A DNA stretch of 64,000 nucleotides from Clavaria fumosa. Its lineage: Eukaryota; Basidiomycota; Agaricomycetes; Agaricales; Clavariaceae. Where the stretch lies: the NCBI GenBank assembly GCA_951802425.1, contig OX637794.1, positions 4,650,001 through 4,714,000 of the forward strand, read 5' to 3'. Position numbers and translations under genes: made by a program. The first letter of the stretch is position 1. Each line of letters begins with the position of its first letter. Of the stretch, positions 22,691 to 34,577 are shown one piece after another. Under the pieces are notes generated by a model. The model saw nothing but the letters and a program-made list of their open reading frames with translations, ran no database searches and was not told the origin of the DNA.

Positions 22691-23732
22691 CTGTGCCTGG
22701 TCCCTCAGGTACAGGTTACCAATCAGGCATAGCTGCTTTTGGTAAGCTGCTATGACTGTGGGAAAAAAATTGCACAGCTTGCAAAATATGACTTTTTATA
22801 CACCAAAAAATCAGCAAAAATCAAGAGATTCCAAATCTGGACACCCTACATTTGTATCTGCCTTGGTTCAGTGTCAATTTGCAAAATACACAGAAAATAT
22901 TCATTTTCCACAATTCTGCAGTACTCTGGCTTGAAAATGGATAGTGGAGGATACACCTAATACAATCATACAAAAGCCCATAATATTTGGTGCAGAACTA
23001 CAGATTCCCCATGTCTATTTTCCCAAAAATCTCAAAATCTCTCCCCAGACAGTCCCCTTTGTCAAATCACATATTCCTGTGGTCTGATAGCTGACAAGGT
23101 ATGCATGAATACATGTTCAAAGTTTGGTGAAGTTAGGCCAAGTTCTCAGGAAGATAGCCCAGAATGTGTCTTTTGGAGGACAGTCTAAAGTGTAGGCAAC
23201 AACACAGGCAAGGATAAGCAACACCTTGACTGTCATCAAAAACACACATTCTGAGCTATCTTCCTGAGAACTTGGCCTAACTTCACCAAACTTTGAACAT
23301 GTATTCATGCATACCTTGTCAGCTATCAGACCACAGGAATATGTGATTTGACAAAGGGGACTGTCTGGGGAGAGATTTTGAGATTTTTGGGAAAATAGAC
23401 ATGGGGAATCTGTAGTTCTGCACCAAATATTATGGGCTTTTGTATGATTGTATTAGATGTCATAAGGTGTATCCTCCACTATCCATTTTCAAGCCAGAGT
23501 ACTGCAGAATTGTGGAAAATGAATATTTTCTGTGTATTTTGCAAATTGACACTGAACCAAGGCAGATACAAATGTGGGGTGTCCAGATTTGGAATCTCTT
23601 GATTTTTGCTGATTTTTTGGTGTATAAAAAGTCATATTTTGCAAGCCGTGCAAAATTTCTCCCAGGGTCATAGTGGCCTACCAAAAGCAGCTATGCCTGA
23701 TTGGTAACCTGTACCTGAGGGACCAGGCACAG
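22691..23732. mobile_element. 1.04-kb fold-back element with about 500-bp inverted arms
   Basis: Arms 22691-23185 and 23228-23732 are near-perfect reverse complements, with ends CTGTGCCTGGTCCCTCAGGT and its complement. Only about 42 bases separate them. The arms differ by scattered substitutions and small indels. No transposase ORF exists. ORFs on the two strands are mirror images of each other, an artefact of the inversion. The right end lies 8 bases from the Gypsy LTR at 23741. Confidence 0.9.
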
Positions 23733-23740
23733 TATCAGAC

Positions 23741-24039
23741 TGGGTCTCATGCTCACACAACTTAACATAAGGTCAATGATGATGATACTAACATAAGGGG
23801 AAAAGGGTACAAGAAAGAAAAGGACATAGTATATATAGTGGATGGTTTGGGCATTGCCAGCATTCCCATGCTTGGACCCCATGTGTCATGTGATGCGCCA
23901 GGGCCCGGGTCATGTGACTTACCCATTATGTAATTGTCAGCAGTCTGGGTCACGTGATCTTCCTGCAATCTTCCTGCAACTCTTTCACAATTCTCTTTTG
24001 GCTTTTCCAGTGACACTTATGTAAGCAGTCCTGACATCA
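23741..24039 (-). mobile_element. 3' LTR of minus-strand Gypsy element 1
   Basis: On the minus strand the LTR starts TGATGTCAGGAC directly after a purine tract (AAGAGGGGGG) and ends GAGACCCA, a TG...CA element of about 299 bases. It follows the chromodomain end of the pol relic. Confidence 0.65.
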
Positions 24040-24062
24040 CCCCCCTCTTAAGGCTGGGTGTC

Positions 24063-26510
24063 TCAACCTGCCAATTTTGCTTTGTTGGGGTGTTGCTGGA
24101 AGAAGTCCTGAAGCAGCAGAGTTACATTCATGAGGTTCCAGCAAGGTTCCCAGGTGTTCTCCTCCACAGGGTATCCCAACCATTTCACCAAATGCTTCAC
24201 CCCATGTCCAACCTTTTTGACATCAAGAATGGCCTCAACATCATACTCCAAGTGGTCATCATCAATCATGGGAGGGGGGGTGGAGGTAGGTTCTGAGAAG
24301 GGAAAGAGGGAGCAACATATGGGGTGAGCAGCACCTCATTGAAGACCTGGTGTATTCACCACACTCAGGGGAGCTTGAGCCGGTAGGCTGCTGGTCCAAC
24401 CTTCTCTTCAATGATGAAGGGTCCTGCTTGCTTGTTGCTGAGCTTCTTGGAGGGTCAGTCCATCTTTAAGTTTTGGGTGTTCAGCCAGACTAAGTCCCCC
24501 TTCGAATATTCATGACTTGGCCACTTTCCCTTATCATAGCTGGCCTTCATCGCATCTGCTGCCTTCACCATCGCTTCCCTGGCTGCTCTTCGGGATTCCG
24601 TGAGCTTGGCCATCCACTCATCTGCCACAGGGTTCACCTCCAATGGTGGCTGGATTCCACCATTCCATGGGTGCTGGCCATACTCTAGGTAGAAGGGCAT
24701 GAATCCAGTAGCAGAGTGCTCATGGTTATTGAGTGCAAACTCTGCAGTAGACAGCCATTCTGCCCAGTTGTCCTGTAGATGGTCAACATAGGCCTGGAGA
24801 TACACTTCAACCTCCTGGTTGACCCATTCTGTTTGCCCATCCATCTGGGGGTGGAAAGCAGTACTTGGGTTTGCCTTAACCCCAATCATCCCATAGAACT
24901 CCCTCATAAACCTAGACACAAACTGGGTCCCTTGGTCACTCACAACTTTCTGCAGGACCCCATGGTCATGGAAGACCTGGTCTCAGAGGATATGAGTGGC
25001 ACCAAGTCTGGTGAGGTCAAGACCAATCGCCTCAATGAGGGTCTGTTTTGTGAATTTGTCCACAATGACAAGGATTGCATTGTGCCTGCATGAGAGGGGG
25101 AAAGGCCTGACAATGTCCCAAGAGATTACTGCCCAGGGCCCCTCAGGGACAGGGTGTGGGTGGAGCAGGGCAGCACACCTGGTCTGGTCAGGTTTCACCC
25201 ATTGGCACATCTCACACCCACCCACATACCAGTTGGAATCCTTCACCATCCCCACCCACCAGTAGGACCTCAACAGTGCTGCTCTCAGCTTTCATGGTCC
25301 AGGGTGCCTGGCAATGGGGAGGTCATGCTCAAAAGTGAGCACTGCCTCATGTGCCTCTGGGGGTACCCAGGTGACTTGGGCCTTCCAACAGAGTCCCATT
25401 TGATCCCTTGTCCACTTGTCATCAAGCTCCTCCAGCTTCTGTACATGCACTGTGCTGTTTTTCTGGAGCAGCATCTCCATTTCTGATGTGAATGACATGT
25501 GGGTCTCCACTTCTGGGAAGACTTGCACCATCACATCCTCCTCCACCATCTCTCCATAGTCTGGCCTCTGCAAGAGTGCATCTGCCTTCATGTTCGACTT
25601 TCCAGTGCAATACTTTGATGGTCTCCTCCACACCAATTAGGTAGGCCCACCACTCCCATAGTGCCTGGATTACTGCCAGGAACTCCTTGTTGTACACATC
25701 ATAATTCTTCTCAGCTGCAGTGAGGGCCTTGGAGATGTAATCTACAACTCTCCAGGTCCCATCTGCCTGCTGCTGTGAGAGCACTCCACCAGTTGCCAAG
25801 TTACTCACATCTGTCTCTACCTTCCATCACCCTTTGTCTTGTGGTAGGGCCAAGACTGGGGCCAATACAAGTGCCAGACAAAGATCCTGGAAGGCCAATT
25901 CCTCCTCCTCCTCCCATTTCCATGGAACCTTGCCAGTCAGCTGGAATAATGGTTTAGCTCAGGCTGAGAGGTTCAGGATGTGCCAGTGGAGGTAGTTTGG
26001 CATTCCATTAAACTTCTGCACCTCCTTGACATTCTGAGGCTGTGGCCAGTTCCGCACTGCCTCACCTTTCACTGGGTCATGTTCCAAATGGTTGTGGGAG
26101 ATCTTCATTCCCAGGAAGATGATTTCACTCTTCTCAAACTCGCATTTACTGAGCCTGAGGCACAACCCATTCTCTCCAAACTTCTGCAAGACCTGATCCA
26201 TCCAGTACCAGTGAGTGCTCAAGTCCTCTGCAAACACAATCACATCATCCACATAAGCCCGGACATGTCCTCCTGCAATCTCTTCCCTCAGCACATGGTT
26301 CATGAAGCACTGGAAGGTGGCTGGTGCATTCTCTAGTCCAAACCACATAACCACTGGTTCAAAGAGTCCACAAGGAGTGAGGAATGCACAACGGTGCTGG
26401 TGCTCAGGCCAGACCTTCATGGACAGGAAGCCCCATTTTGCATCGATTTTAGAGTAGATTTTTGCCCACTTGAGCACATCCACAGTGTCACAGATACGGG
26501 GAAGGGGGGG
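24063..26510 (-). pseudogene. Gypsy (chromovirus) pol relic, element 1
   Basis: Minus-strand order from high to low coordinates: reverse transcriptase with intact YVDD (25959-26510), RNase H (GGVLSQQQADGTW, 25422-25808), integrase zinc finger (C-x2-C near 25200) and core (DQGTQFVSRF, then HPQMDGQTEWVNQE, 24455-24943), and a C-terminal chromodomain (YDVEAILDVKK, HLVKWLGYPVEENTWEP, 24063-24269). The frame changes several times, so the polyprotein is broken. The gag, protease and RT N-terminus are missing: the element stops abruptly near 26510 against element 2. The chromodomain is a known targeting module of chromoviruses that reads methylated H3. Confidence 0.8.
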
Positions 26511-26511
26511 C

Positions 26512-28556
26512 CCACAGTTGGAACACCAATGCATTATGCTAGTGGGGTCGCGCTTAAGCAGAATAGCTGCTACTTGGTATACCCAAGAAGTAATGGGTCT
26601 ATCCCATGCTCCTCGAAGGTGGACCTTCAAGGAATTGATAACTGCTATGTTTAAGTGGTTCCTGACTGAGGTAATGGCCCAGAAGGCAGTGGATGCCTTC
26701 TATCAGGTGAAGTTTACAAAGGTGAAGGGCGCCTTGGGATTCTGGAATGAACTGGTCCAGGTGGCAGAGAGAATGCTCACCCTGCCTGACACCGGTACGA
26801 TGAAAAGGCAGTTCCTTAATGGACTGCCTAACGAGATGGTGGAGGCCATCTTCAAAACTCATGTGATTAGCATCGAGTTATCCTCAGTTGAGGATATTAT
26901 TGATGCTAGTCGCCAAGTGGAAGTGACCCTCCACTACCTCCAGCAGCGGAGGGCAGTGCCTTCATCAGGGAACCAAGCAGGTCCCAAAGGAAACCCACCC
27001 ACAGGTAGAGTACCTGTGGGGCAGAGGTTTGTGAGACTGTGGCCATATCGGCTGCACACAGACCACAGGCCAGGGGAACCTGTTCCCCTGCAGATTGACT
27101 GCACGCGAGACGAGCACACCCCAGCCAGAGGGAGTAAACCTCGGCTAGAATCACCTAAGGTGGTGCCCAAGATTGGGGTACGAGGCAGAGAGGAGCAGAA
27201 AGCTCCTCTAACATGCTATGTCTGTGGGAAAGCAGGGCACTATGCGAATGTGTGCCCTCAGTCACAGCAAAAGCCAGAGGCTTTTAAGGGAAATGTAAGG
27301 AACTACACCTTACAAGAGGATCTGGGCAAGACGGAGCCCAAGGAACTGCAGGAGACACCTGCGGTTGAAAGTGAGGAGCCGGAGGGTGAAATCCCACCAG
27401 AGGAAGTCATGGAAGACAACTATGCTGGTTGTAGGGACCTGTATGATTCAGACGAGCTCTTCATCCTTGAAGAGCTCGAGGAAGAGATGGAAAGTGACCA
27501 GGTTGCTGGAATCCGGGAAGTGGAAGAGGATGATGTCCTCTACGTGACGGAAGTACACATTGGCCATGTCAATGATAGGCCGTACCGGGTGCACATCCGG
27601 AAAGAACGGATGGGGTCACGTCTGGTAGCGTCAAAAGAGGCAAGACAATGCCTCGCGGCTTACATCACTGTGAATGGTGTAAAAGCATACATGCTTTTCG
27701 ATTTGGGAAGCACCCCAGACTTAATGAGCCTGGACTTTTGCCCAGGTAACAAAGGTGCCAACCTTCCAACTGGATAATCCAGTTCCAATCCAACTCGGAT
27801 GCATTGGCAGCCAATTGACAATCACATGCAGATGCTGCATAGCATTGGACTTGGGAGGAATACTGGTGGAAGACCAGTATTTTGATATAGCGAACATAGA
27901 TCTCTTAGTGAATTGCGTGGGTATTGGTACCTGCATGGGTTTTCTTCACGGGTACAGGTAGGTGCGGGTACGGGTAATGGATTCTGGACCCTTCCAAAAC
28001 CCATACCCTTCATAGGGGTACATGGGTAGCCAGTCAGTGTGGATCCTATTGTCACATGTCCAGATTTGGCTATCAGCTCAGTCAACTTGGGCATTGATTT
28101 GCATTGGTATGTGGAGTAAGTTAGGTCTAGTGAAGGACAATGATGTTATGGGTGTCACAGTACTGGCTGAAGTTGAAGGAGATGAGGAGGAGATGGCAGA
28201 TGGGTGGGACACCATTGTATTTGTGCATAGCATAGTTAGAAGTACAGACCCGTACCTGTACCCGGCAGTTTAGTGGACCTGTACCCATGGGTAAGGGTAC
28301 TGTCAGGTGCAGGCACAGGTACAGTCAAATTTACCCATGGGTTACCCGTGCCATTCACTATCGCTATGATATCATAGTAGGAACAGTGTTCATGTATGAC
28401 TGCCATGTGATACTGGATGTGCACCAACGTGCAATCTGGATTGGCAAAGGAAAGGGGAAAACCCTTCAGGCGATGTTGCCCAGTGAGGAGACGGAAGCAT
28501 TATGCCTCCGTATATCAGCTAAGAACACACCGAGGAAGGAAGCTCAAAAGAGCTGA
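26512..28556 (+). pseudogene. Gypsy element 2 gag-protease, 5' truncated and interrupted
   Basis: The Gag-like helical domain starts abruptly at about 26512. A CCHC knuckle (CYVCGKAGHYANVC, about 27219) and an acidic region follow. The retropepsin site reads F-D-L-G-S (27697-27711) where D-S/T-G is expected. A 455-bp insertion (27906-28360) splits the following segment; coding sense resumes as RYDIIVGTVFMYDCHV. An in-frame TGA at 28554-28556 separates it from the RT, which is in the same frame. Confidence 0.7.
27906..28360. mobile_element. 455-bp non-autonomous insertion with GGGTAC-rich inverted ends
   Basis: Ends are inverted: TAGTGAATTGCGTGGGTA on the left and the complement of TAGTGAATGGCACGGGTA on the right. 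Subterminal zones are full of GGGTAC/GTACCC motifs. Flanks TCTCT and TCGCT resemble a short, imperfect target duplication. It interrupts the Gypsy reading between ANID and RYDII. Ends and GGGTA repeats suggest a MITE of cut-and-paste origin, perhaps hAT-like. Confidence 0.65.
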
Positions 28557-31500
28557 CTACACTTGGGCCCCCGGGATAAGGGTGAGCCCTGGAAGGGGGG
28601 AGAGGCTAACACCTCTGTAAAGATAGACGACGCCTACCTCGAAGGCAGGCGTGAGTACTGGTTTAACCAGTACGCTGAGCTCTTTGGGGGAGTTCCCCCC
28701 AGACTGCTGCCGTTTCGGGTGGTAAACCACTGCATACCCTTAATAGACAAAAAGAAGGTCTATAATTATTACCTGCCTCAGTGTGCCGAGGCATTCAAGG
28801 AACAATTCCTTGAGAAAGTGAACTGTTATATTACTAACGGTTGGTGGGAAGCAGGAGCAGCATCACAAGCAGCTCCTATGCTATGCATACCAAAAAGCAG
28901 CTGGAACCCACTGCTATGGACAGTGGTAGACTGTTGGAAACAGAATGCGAATACCATATGGGATATTACCCTGTTGCCTGATCAGGATCAGATCAGGCAG
29001 GATGTGGCTAGAGCCACATATAGGTCAAAAATTGACCTATTGGATGCATATGAACAAGTACATGTAGAGCCTGAGGATGTGTGGAAGACAGTGCCCATGA
29101 CTGTCTTGGGCACCATGTTCTCACAGGTGATGCAGATAGGGGATTGTAATGCCCCTGCTACCTTCCAGCACCTGATGATGCACATATTTCATCATCAGTT
29201 GGGAAAGTATGTGCATGTGTACTTAGACAATGTATTCATCTTCTCCAAGACCTTGGAGGACCATGAGCATCACTTAAAAACGGTCTTTGAGACCCTCAAA
29301 GGCACGAGCCTTTTCTTGAGCAAGAAGAAGTGCTCGCTATATGCGAAGAGCGTAGATTGCTTAGGGCATATTATAGATGCCCAAGGAATCCATGTTACAG
29401 TGGATAAAATGGATAAAATCCATAACTGGAAAATGCCGACAAGTGTTAACGAGGTACAGAGGTTCCTCGGATTAGTACAGTACATCAGACAGTTCATGCC
29501 CAATCTGTCCACTTATACTGGCCCCTTAGCTAGTCTGTGTAGTGAAATGCAAACATTTCACTGGAGACCACTCCATGACAAGTGCATGGAGATGATTAAG
29601 GCATTGGCGTGTAAAACACCAATATTACGCCCAGTAGACATGGCGGTACAAGAGCCAATATGGCTCATGTGCGACGCCTCAGTGTCAGGCATAGGGGCCA
29701 TGCATGGCCAAGGAAAGACATGGGAAACCTGCTGTCCAGTGGGGTTTATGTCTAAGAGGTTCAGCCCAGCCCAGTTTAGTTATAAAACTTGGGACTGGGA
29801 GGCCTTAGCGATTGTCGAATTGCTACAGAAATGGGAGGATAAACTCCTCAGTAAACAAATCAATGTGGTCACAGACCACAAAGCGCTGGGGTTCTTTAAG
29901 AACCCAATGTGCTTGTCTGGCTGGCAGGCCAGGTGGATGGAATATATGGAGAGGTTTGACTACTCCATCACTTACATTAAGGGTGAGTGCAACAAAGTTG
30001 TGGATGGCCTTTCGCATTACCATATGAGTGACGTGATGGATGAAATTCATCTGGATCATGAGTATGTGAAGGTGGACATTCACCTTGACCCCAAAGGGGA
30101 CGAGTTGCCCTGCGGACACCTGGAGGAGGTGCATGCACTATGAGTACGCGCACCTGCCATGGACCAGGAGACCGAGCAGGAGCAACCGCCACCTGTGCCC
30201 CAAGCGGACAGGGATGTGAGAGACGAGATGCTCATGCCCTTAAGGCCCTGTGTGGAAGGGGGGGATAGCAGGATGCTGCAAAGCATCCATGATGGTTATG
30301 AACAGGATCGCCTGTTCAAAATAATACTGGAAAAACCAGGAAATTACACCAGTTTTAAGATCAGGGATGACCTGATCTTTGCTGAGAATAAAAAGGGAGA
30401 CGAGGTGCTCTGCGTGCCTCGTACCCTTCATGAAGGGAAAAGTATCCCTGGAATAATAATCCAGGAAGCCCATGCGGTCCTAGGACACATGGGGTCATGG
30501 ATAATGACAGATTATGTCCACTGTTACTACTGGTGGCCATTGGTGTCTAAGGACATCGATAAGTTTTGCTTGTCATGGGGTGTGTGCCAGACGAGCAAGA
30601 CTTCCCCGCAGAAGCCGCAAGGGCTTCTACACACCCTTCTGATCCCCAGGCGGCCCTGGGAATCAATAGGAATGGACTTTGTAGGTCCATTCCCTATGTC
30701 AAAAGAGGCAGACTACCTCTGGGTGGTGATTTGCCACCTCACTTCACTGGTACATTTAGTACCAGTTACTGTGTTGGTAATGGCAGCAGAGCTAGCCTGG
30801 CTCTTTCTAACCCATGTAGTGAGACTACATGGGCTGCCAGGATCGATTGTGTCTGACCACGATCCTAGATTCACCTCTGCCTTCTGGCAGGAGGTGCACC
30901 GACTACTTGGTGTCAAGCTGCGGATGTCCACAGCTTTCCATCCGCAGACGGATGGAGCGACAGAACGGTCGATCCGATCTGTGGTCCAACTGGACCAGAC
31001 AGATTGGGCAGAGCGAATCCCAATGGTCAAATTTACCATTGATGCATCAATAAGCGCATCGACAGGGTTCGCCCTGTTTGAGCTCACCTATGGGTACATG
31101 CCCCAGATGATGGCAGAGTTGCCAGACGACCTCTGGGCAGTGCCCAGAGGAGTAAGGATGTTCACAGAGAAAGCCATGCTCAACCTTGCAATGGCGCACG
31201 ATGAAGTCACGTCCACCAGATGTTTTATGCTAACCAGCATAGACAGGCAAAGCACCTGTTTAGAGAGGGAGAACTAGTCTACCTCTCAACAGAGAACTTG
31301 AATCTCCCTAAAAAATGAGCTAGAAAGCTCATGCTGAAGTTCATTGGGCCTTACCCAATATGGTTGTGTAGACTGGCATCGTCTACGTACAAGCTGGAGT
31401 TCCCCAACTTGCTAAAGTTGAGGAGAATCCACCCGATGATCCATGTCCACTGGTTGTGGCAGCATGAGCCGAACGATGATGCATTGTTCCCACGTCGGGA

Positions 31501-31606
31501 AGTGAAAGTCTTTTATGACTTTGGTATGGACCCGAAGGAGGAATGGCTAGTAGACACCATTATTGGCCATAGGTGGGAAGGTCACCACCTAGAATGCAAG
31601 GTTTGA
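28557..31606 (+). pseudogene. Gypsy element 2 pol: RT, RNase H, integrase
   Basis: The RT runs from 28600 with its active site mutated to Y-L-D-N (29220-29231) in place of YxDD. RNase H follows (MCDASVSG at about 29667, then TWDWEALA). After TGA 30141-30143 the same frame continues into the integrase: an HHCC finger (H-x3-H...C-x2/3-C), MDFVGPFP, SDHDPRFTSAFW and PQTDGATERS with the D, D and E positions present. A frameshift near 31270 leads to the C-terminal segment, where a TGA at 31604-31606 interrupts a WxxGDTTWEPY chromodomain-like end. The element is dead. Confidence 0.8.
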
Positions 31607-31894
31607 TGGAACCTTGGAGATACAACTTGGGAGCCGTATAGGGGAGTTAAAGAGCTAGCAGCTCTAGACCACTACCTTGAACTACAAGGTGTAGACTCAT
31701 GGAGGGTGCTACCTAGGCACCCTCAAGCAGAGCATGGACAGAGCGCCCATGCAGAGTAGTAAATGCGATCAAGCCAGACCGCGGGGTCATTAGCCACAGT
31801 GATTGAGTCACGTGGTGGCTCCACTGTAAGGTACAAAACCTTAAGAGGGCCTGCCCTCTTTTTCTCTTTTTTCTTCATCAGCCATTTTTGTACA

Positions 31895-34066
31895 ATGGAT
31901 GATCCAATGGGGGAAACCCCATCTCCTTGCGCTACCTGTGCCGCTGCTGCCACTGCCACTGCTGCTATTGCTACTGCCACCATCCCTGGCCTCATGCCAG
32001 GGAACTTGTTATGGACAAGTATCGTCGGAACAGCTGGGTTGTCCCAGCCGTTGTTGTCACAAGGGGAGGAGACACTCCCCTGGGTCCAAGATCGCATGAT
32101 CCATGCGATCACTCATGGATCCCAGTGCACTCAGTGCATCAGGTTCCATCGTCACATCTTCGAGTTGCTGTTGCACTCAGATGAAGCATTTCAACAAATG
32201 CTTAAGGAAGTGCAGGAAAGCGCTAAGTGTGAACTCGGGCCAGAGCTCAGGATGATGCAGTGCAAGCTGGACAACTTGCGCAAGGAGTATGAGAAGGGCA
32301 ATGCCCTTTGCGCCAGGCACCAGCAAAAGCTTGAAAAAGCTTATGATAGTCTGGATAAGGTCGAGGAGGACCTTAGAAGTGCATAGGAGAAGATTCTCTC
32401 CTTGACAGAGAAGTTGGCAAGCGCCAACGAGGAACTTGCCACATTGCGAACCGCGGTGAAAGGGAAGGGACCTGAAAGGGATCCCTTGGAGTGGGACCCT
32501 AAAAGGGCCCGCACTGGCGTCTCATACACGGACATAGTGCCGCCTATGGGGGACGTGGACATCCCCATGAGCGTTGAGGAGGGGTATCCCCCTCTTCCAC
32601 TTGCTGGTATTAACCAGCAGAACCCTGATGCCTCATTGAGGCACAAACGAACATTTGCAGAGACAGTGCTTGCGCCTCCGACAAGGGGTTATCCCTTTAA
32701 TGCTCCCTGCCTGGACAGGGCTCTGGATGGCTATCCCTGGCCATCGGGGATGTCCGTCAAACCTGGCGCATGGGTTGTTGAGTTGAAGACATGGGTTGTT
32801 GAGTTGAAGACAGTTGAGGAGGTGATAGCCCTCAACCAGCAGGCACATCATGGAGTGCCTGATGGCAGTTACAATATGACTGCTGTGATGAAGATGCGAT
32901 GGGCCATTAAGGAGGCCCAGAAGAACACAGCAGCAGGAAAGCTGCATATGCCAGTTGAGGACTGGCTGTTGAGGAACTGGAGAGTTCCTGCCGGCATCAA
33001 GAAATTGGCAGACCAAGTAGCACGCCATCTGCAGGGGCAGATGTTGCAAGAGAGTGGAGGGATGGGCGACCCATCCCTGAGGGCAGGACCCTCGGAAGTC
33101 GCAGGAGGGGGAGCACCCTCCTATCCATCATACCAGACATTGCCGCTGACAATGGCAAGAGTGGTTGCACCTCCCATTAGGGAGTTTATAGAGACTGGGG
33201 AGCCATTGCTCCCCCAAGAGCTGTGGCTCTCCTTTGTAGGGGAGAAGGGGGAAATTCCCCCTATGAATCTGAAAGGCAACAGAGGCACAGTGTCAGACCT
33301 GTGCTGCTGGGCCACTGACATAAGGATGGGCAAAGTGGCTGTCCTTGGCATTGATAAAGATGGGGACTCACCCCTGTCTTTTGCATGCAAGGTGGCCATC
33401 TGGCACACCATAATGTTGTGCGCACTGTCTCGGGCCCGAATGCAGCGCCCATTCCTAGCTATGGCCATAGCCCTCGTTGTGTCAAAGGGGGCATACACAC
33501 AGGCCATCAAAGGGAGAGTCCTCCCTGTACGACGTTCCAGGCTCTGGAACACAAAAATAACGCCAACTGTCGTGCAGACGATCGAGGCGTTTGTAGACTC
33601 CAGAGTCTCCATTGAGGAAACAGAGCTCTGGGACAGCTTTGTACTTGCATGGGCATGCAAGTACGTGCGAAAGGGGAATGCCCCCTTGTACAACAATATC
33701 CAGCTAGTGCTGGGTGAACGGGAGAAGCCTCCTGTACCTCCCCAAACATATGCACTGCTAGAGTGCATAGGGTGTGGGGCACATCCGTGCCATCTTCGGT
33801 TGAGCGAGAAGACAGGAGACAAATGGAGGGGCAATGCACCCCTGGAAGATGGTGGAAGCACATCCACCATTAGAAACCCCCTAGGGCTACCTATTGGGGG
33901 TTTAACAATATCCCAGACAGAGGGTGCAGGGCCCTCTCAGAAACAAAAAAAGAAAGCGGCTAAGTCATCAGCCACTAAGGCTGTGAAGAGGCCTGTTGTG
34001 TTGTCGCCTGACTGGAGTGATGACGCGGGTGAGCTGCTGTGTGACTACGAGCAGGGCTCAGACTAA
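31895..34066 (+). pseudogene. extra ORF (ORF3) of Gypsy element 2, coiled-coil protein
   Basis: Starts at ATG 31895, about 290 bases after the integrase end, and runs 723 codons with a single TAG at 32384-32386. The N-terminus is Ala/Thr-rich. Residues about 95-190 form a heptad-like coiled coil that spans the TAG. The middle holds an ALNQQAHHG / MRWAIKEAQKN region and the C-terminal third has a C-x2-C...C cluster (CIGCGAHPC). A 24-base duplication at about 32769 repeats WVVELKT. The tail is Lys-rich. No enzyme motif is visible. Its place between integrase and the 3' LTR shows it belongs to the element; it could be a nucleic-acid-binding or envelope-replacement factor, but this is not known. 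Confidence 0.65.
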
Positions 34067-34364
34067 GCATCCGAGCCCTTTAAAAAATATGCCTACCCTG
34101 CAGGACGAGACAGCGGCACTTGGGGCACCCCCCACCAGGGCATGCCACTCATGACATGCTGTCCAACTGGGGGCAGGTCATGCAGACTACCAGGTAGGAC
34201 CTGTCAGCACTAGGCGAAGGCCCCAGGAGGGGATTGCGCCTGGTGACATGGTGGTAACCCTGCCCAAGGGGATGTGTCCCTTTTAAATTATTACATGATC
34301 CTGCTTGTCATCCTGCGCTGCCTGCATGTCGTCTCTGGTTGGGGGCCTCTCTGGTGGGGGAGGG
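34067..34364. other. Gypsy element 2 untranslated 3' region with polypurine tract
   Basis: Non-coding. It ends in GGTGGGGGAGGG at 34353-34364, immediately before the LTR start, as expected for a plus-strand priming tract. Confidence 0.6.
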
Positions 34365-34577
34365 TGTAAGGCTATAGGCCTTTTCTGTTCTTATATTACA
34401 TAAGCTATATACCATATTAGTCCGCTTGGGCTATGCTTACATCAGCAGCCTCTGGAGGGCTGCTTGCCTATATATACCATGTTGCGACTGTACACAGAGG
34501 GTAGATCCCTCTATATAGAACTACTACACTCAATATACTGTTGAGTCCAGTTCTTTTGAGGGATAGAAGTCATTACA
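34365..34577 (+). mobile_element. 3' LTR of Gypsy element 2
   Basis: TGTAAGG start, CATTACA end, 213 bases, just after the purine tract. Internal TATATATACC at about 34470 is a promoter-like TATA. No matching 5' LTR exists in the window because the element is truncated at 26512. Confidence 0.7.

Noticed and set aside
22739..23684. Mirror ORFs of 60-77 codons on both strands
   Set aside because: They are the two arms of the fold-back element read in opposite directions.
33121..33870. 249-codon minus ORF inside Gypsy ORF3
   Set aside because: Antisense shadow of a long open frame; the plus frame has the element context and coiled coil.
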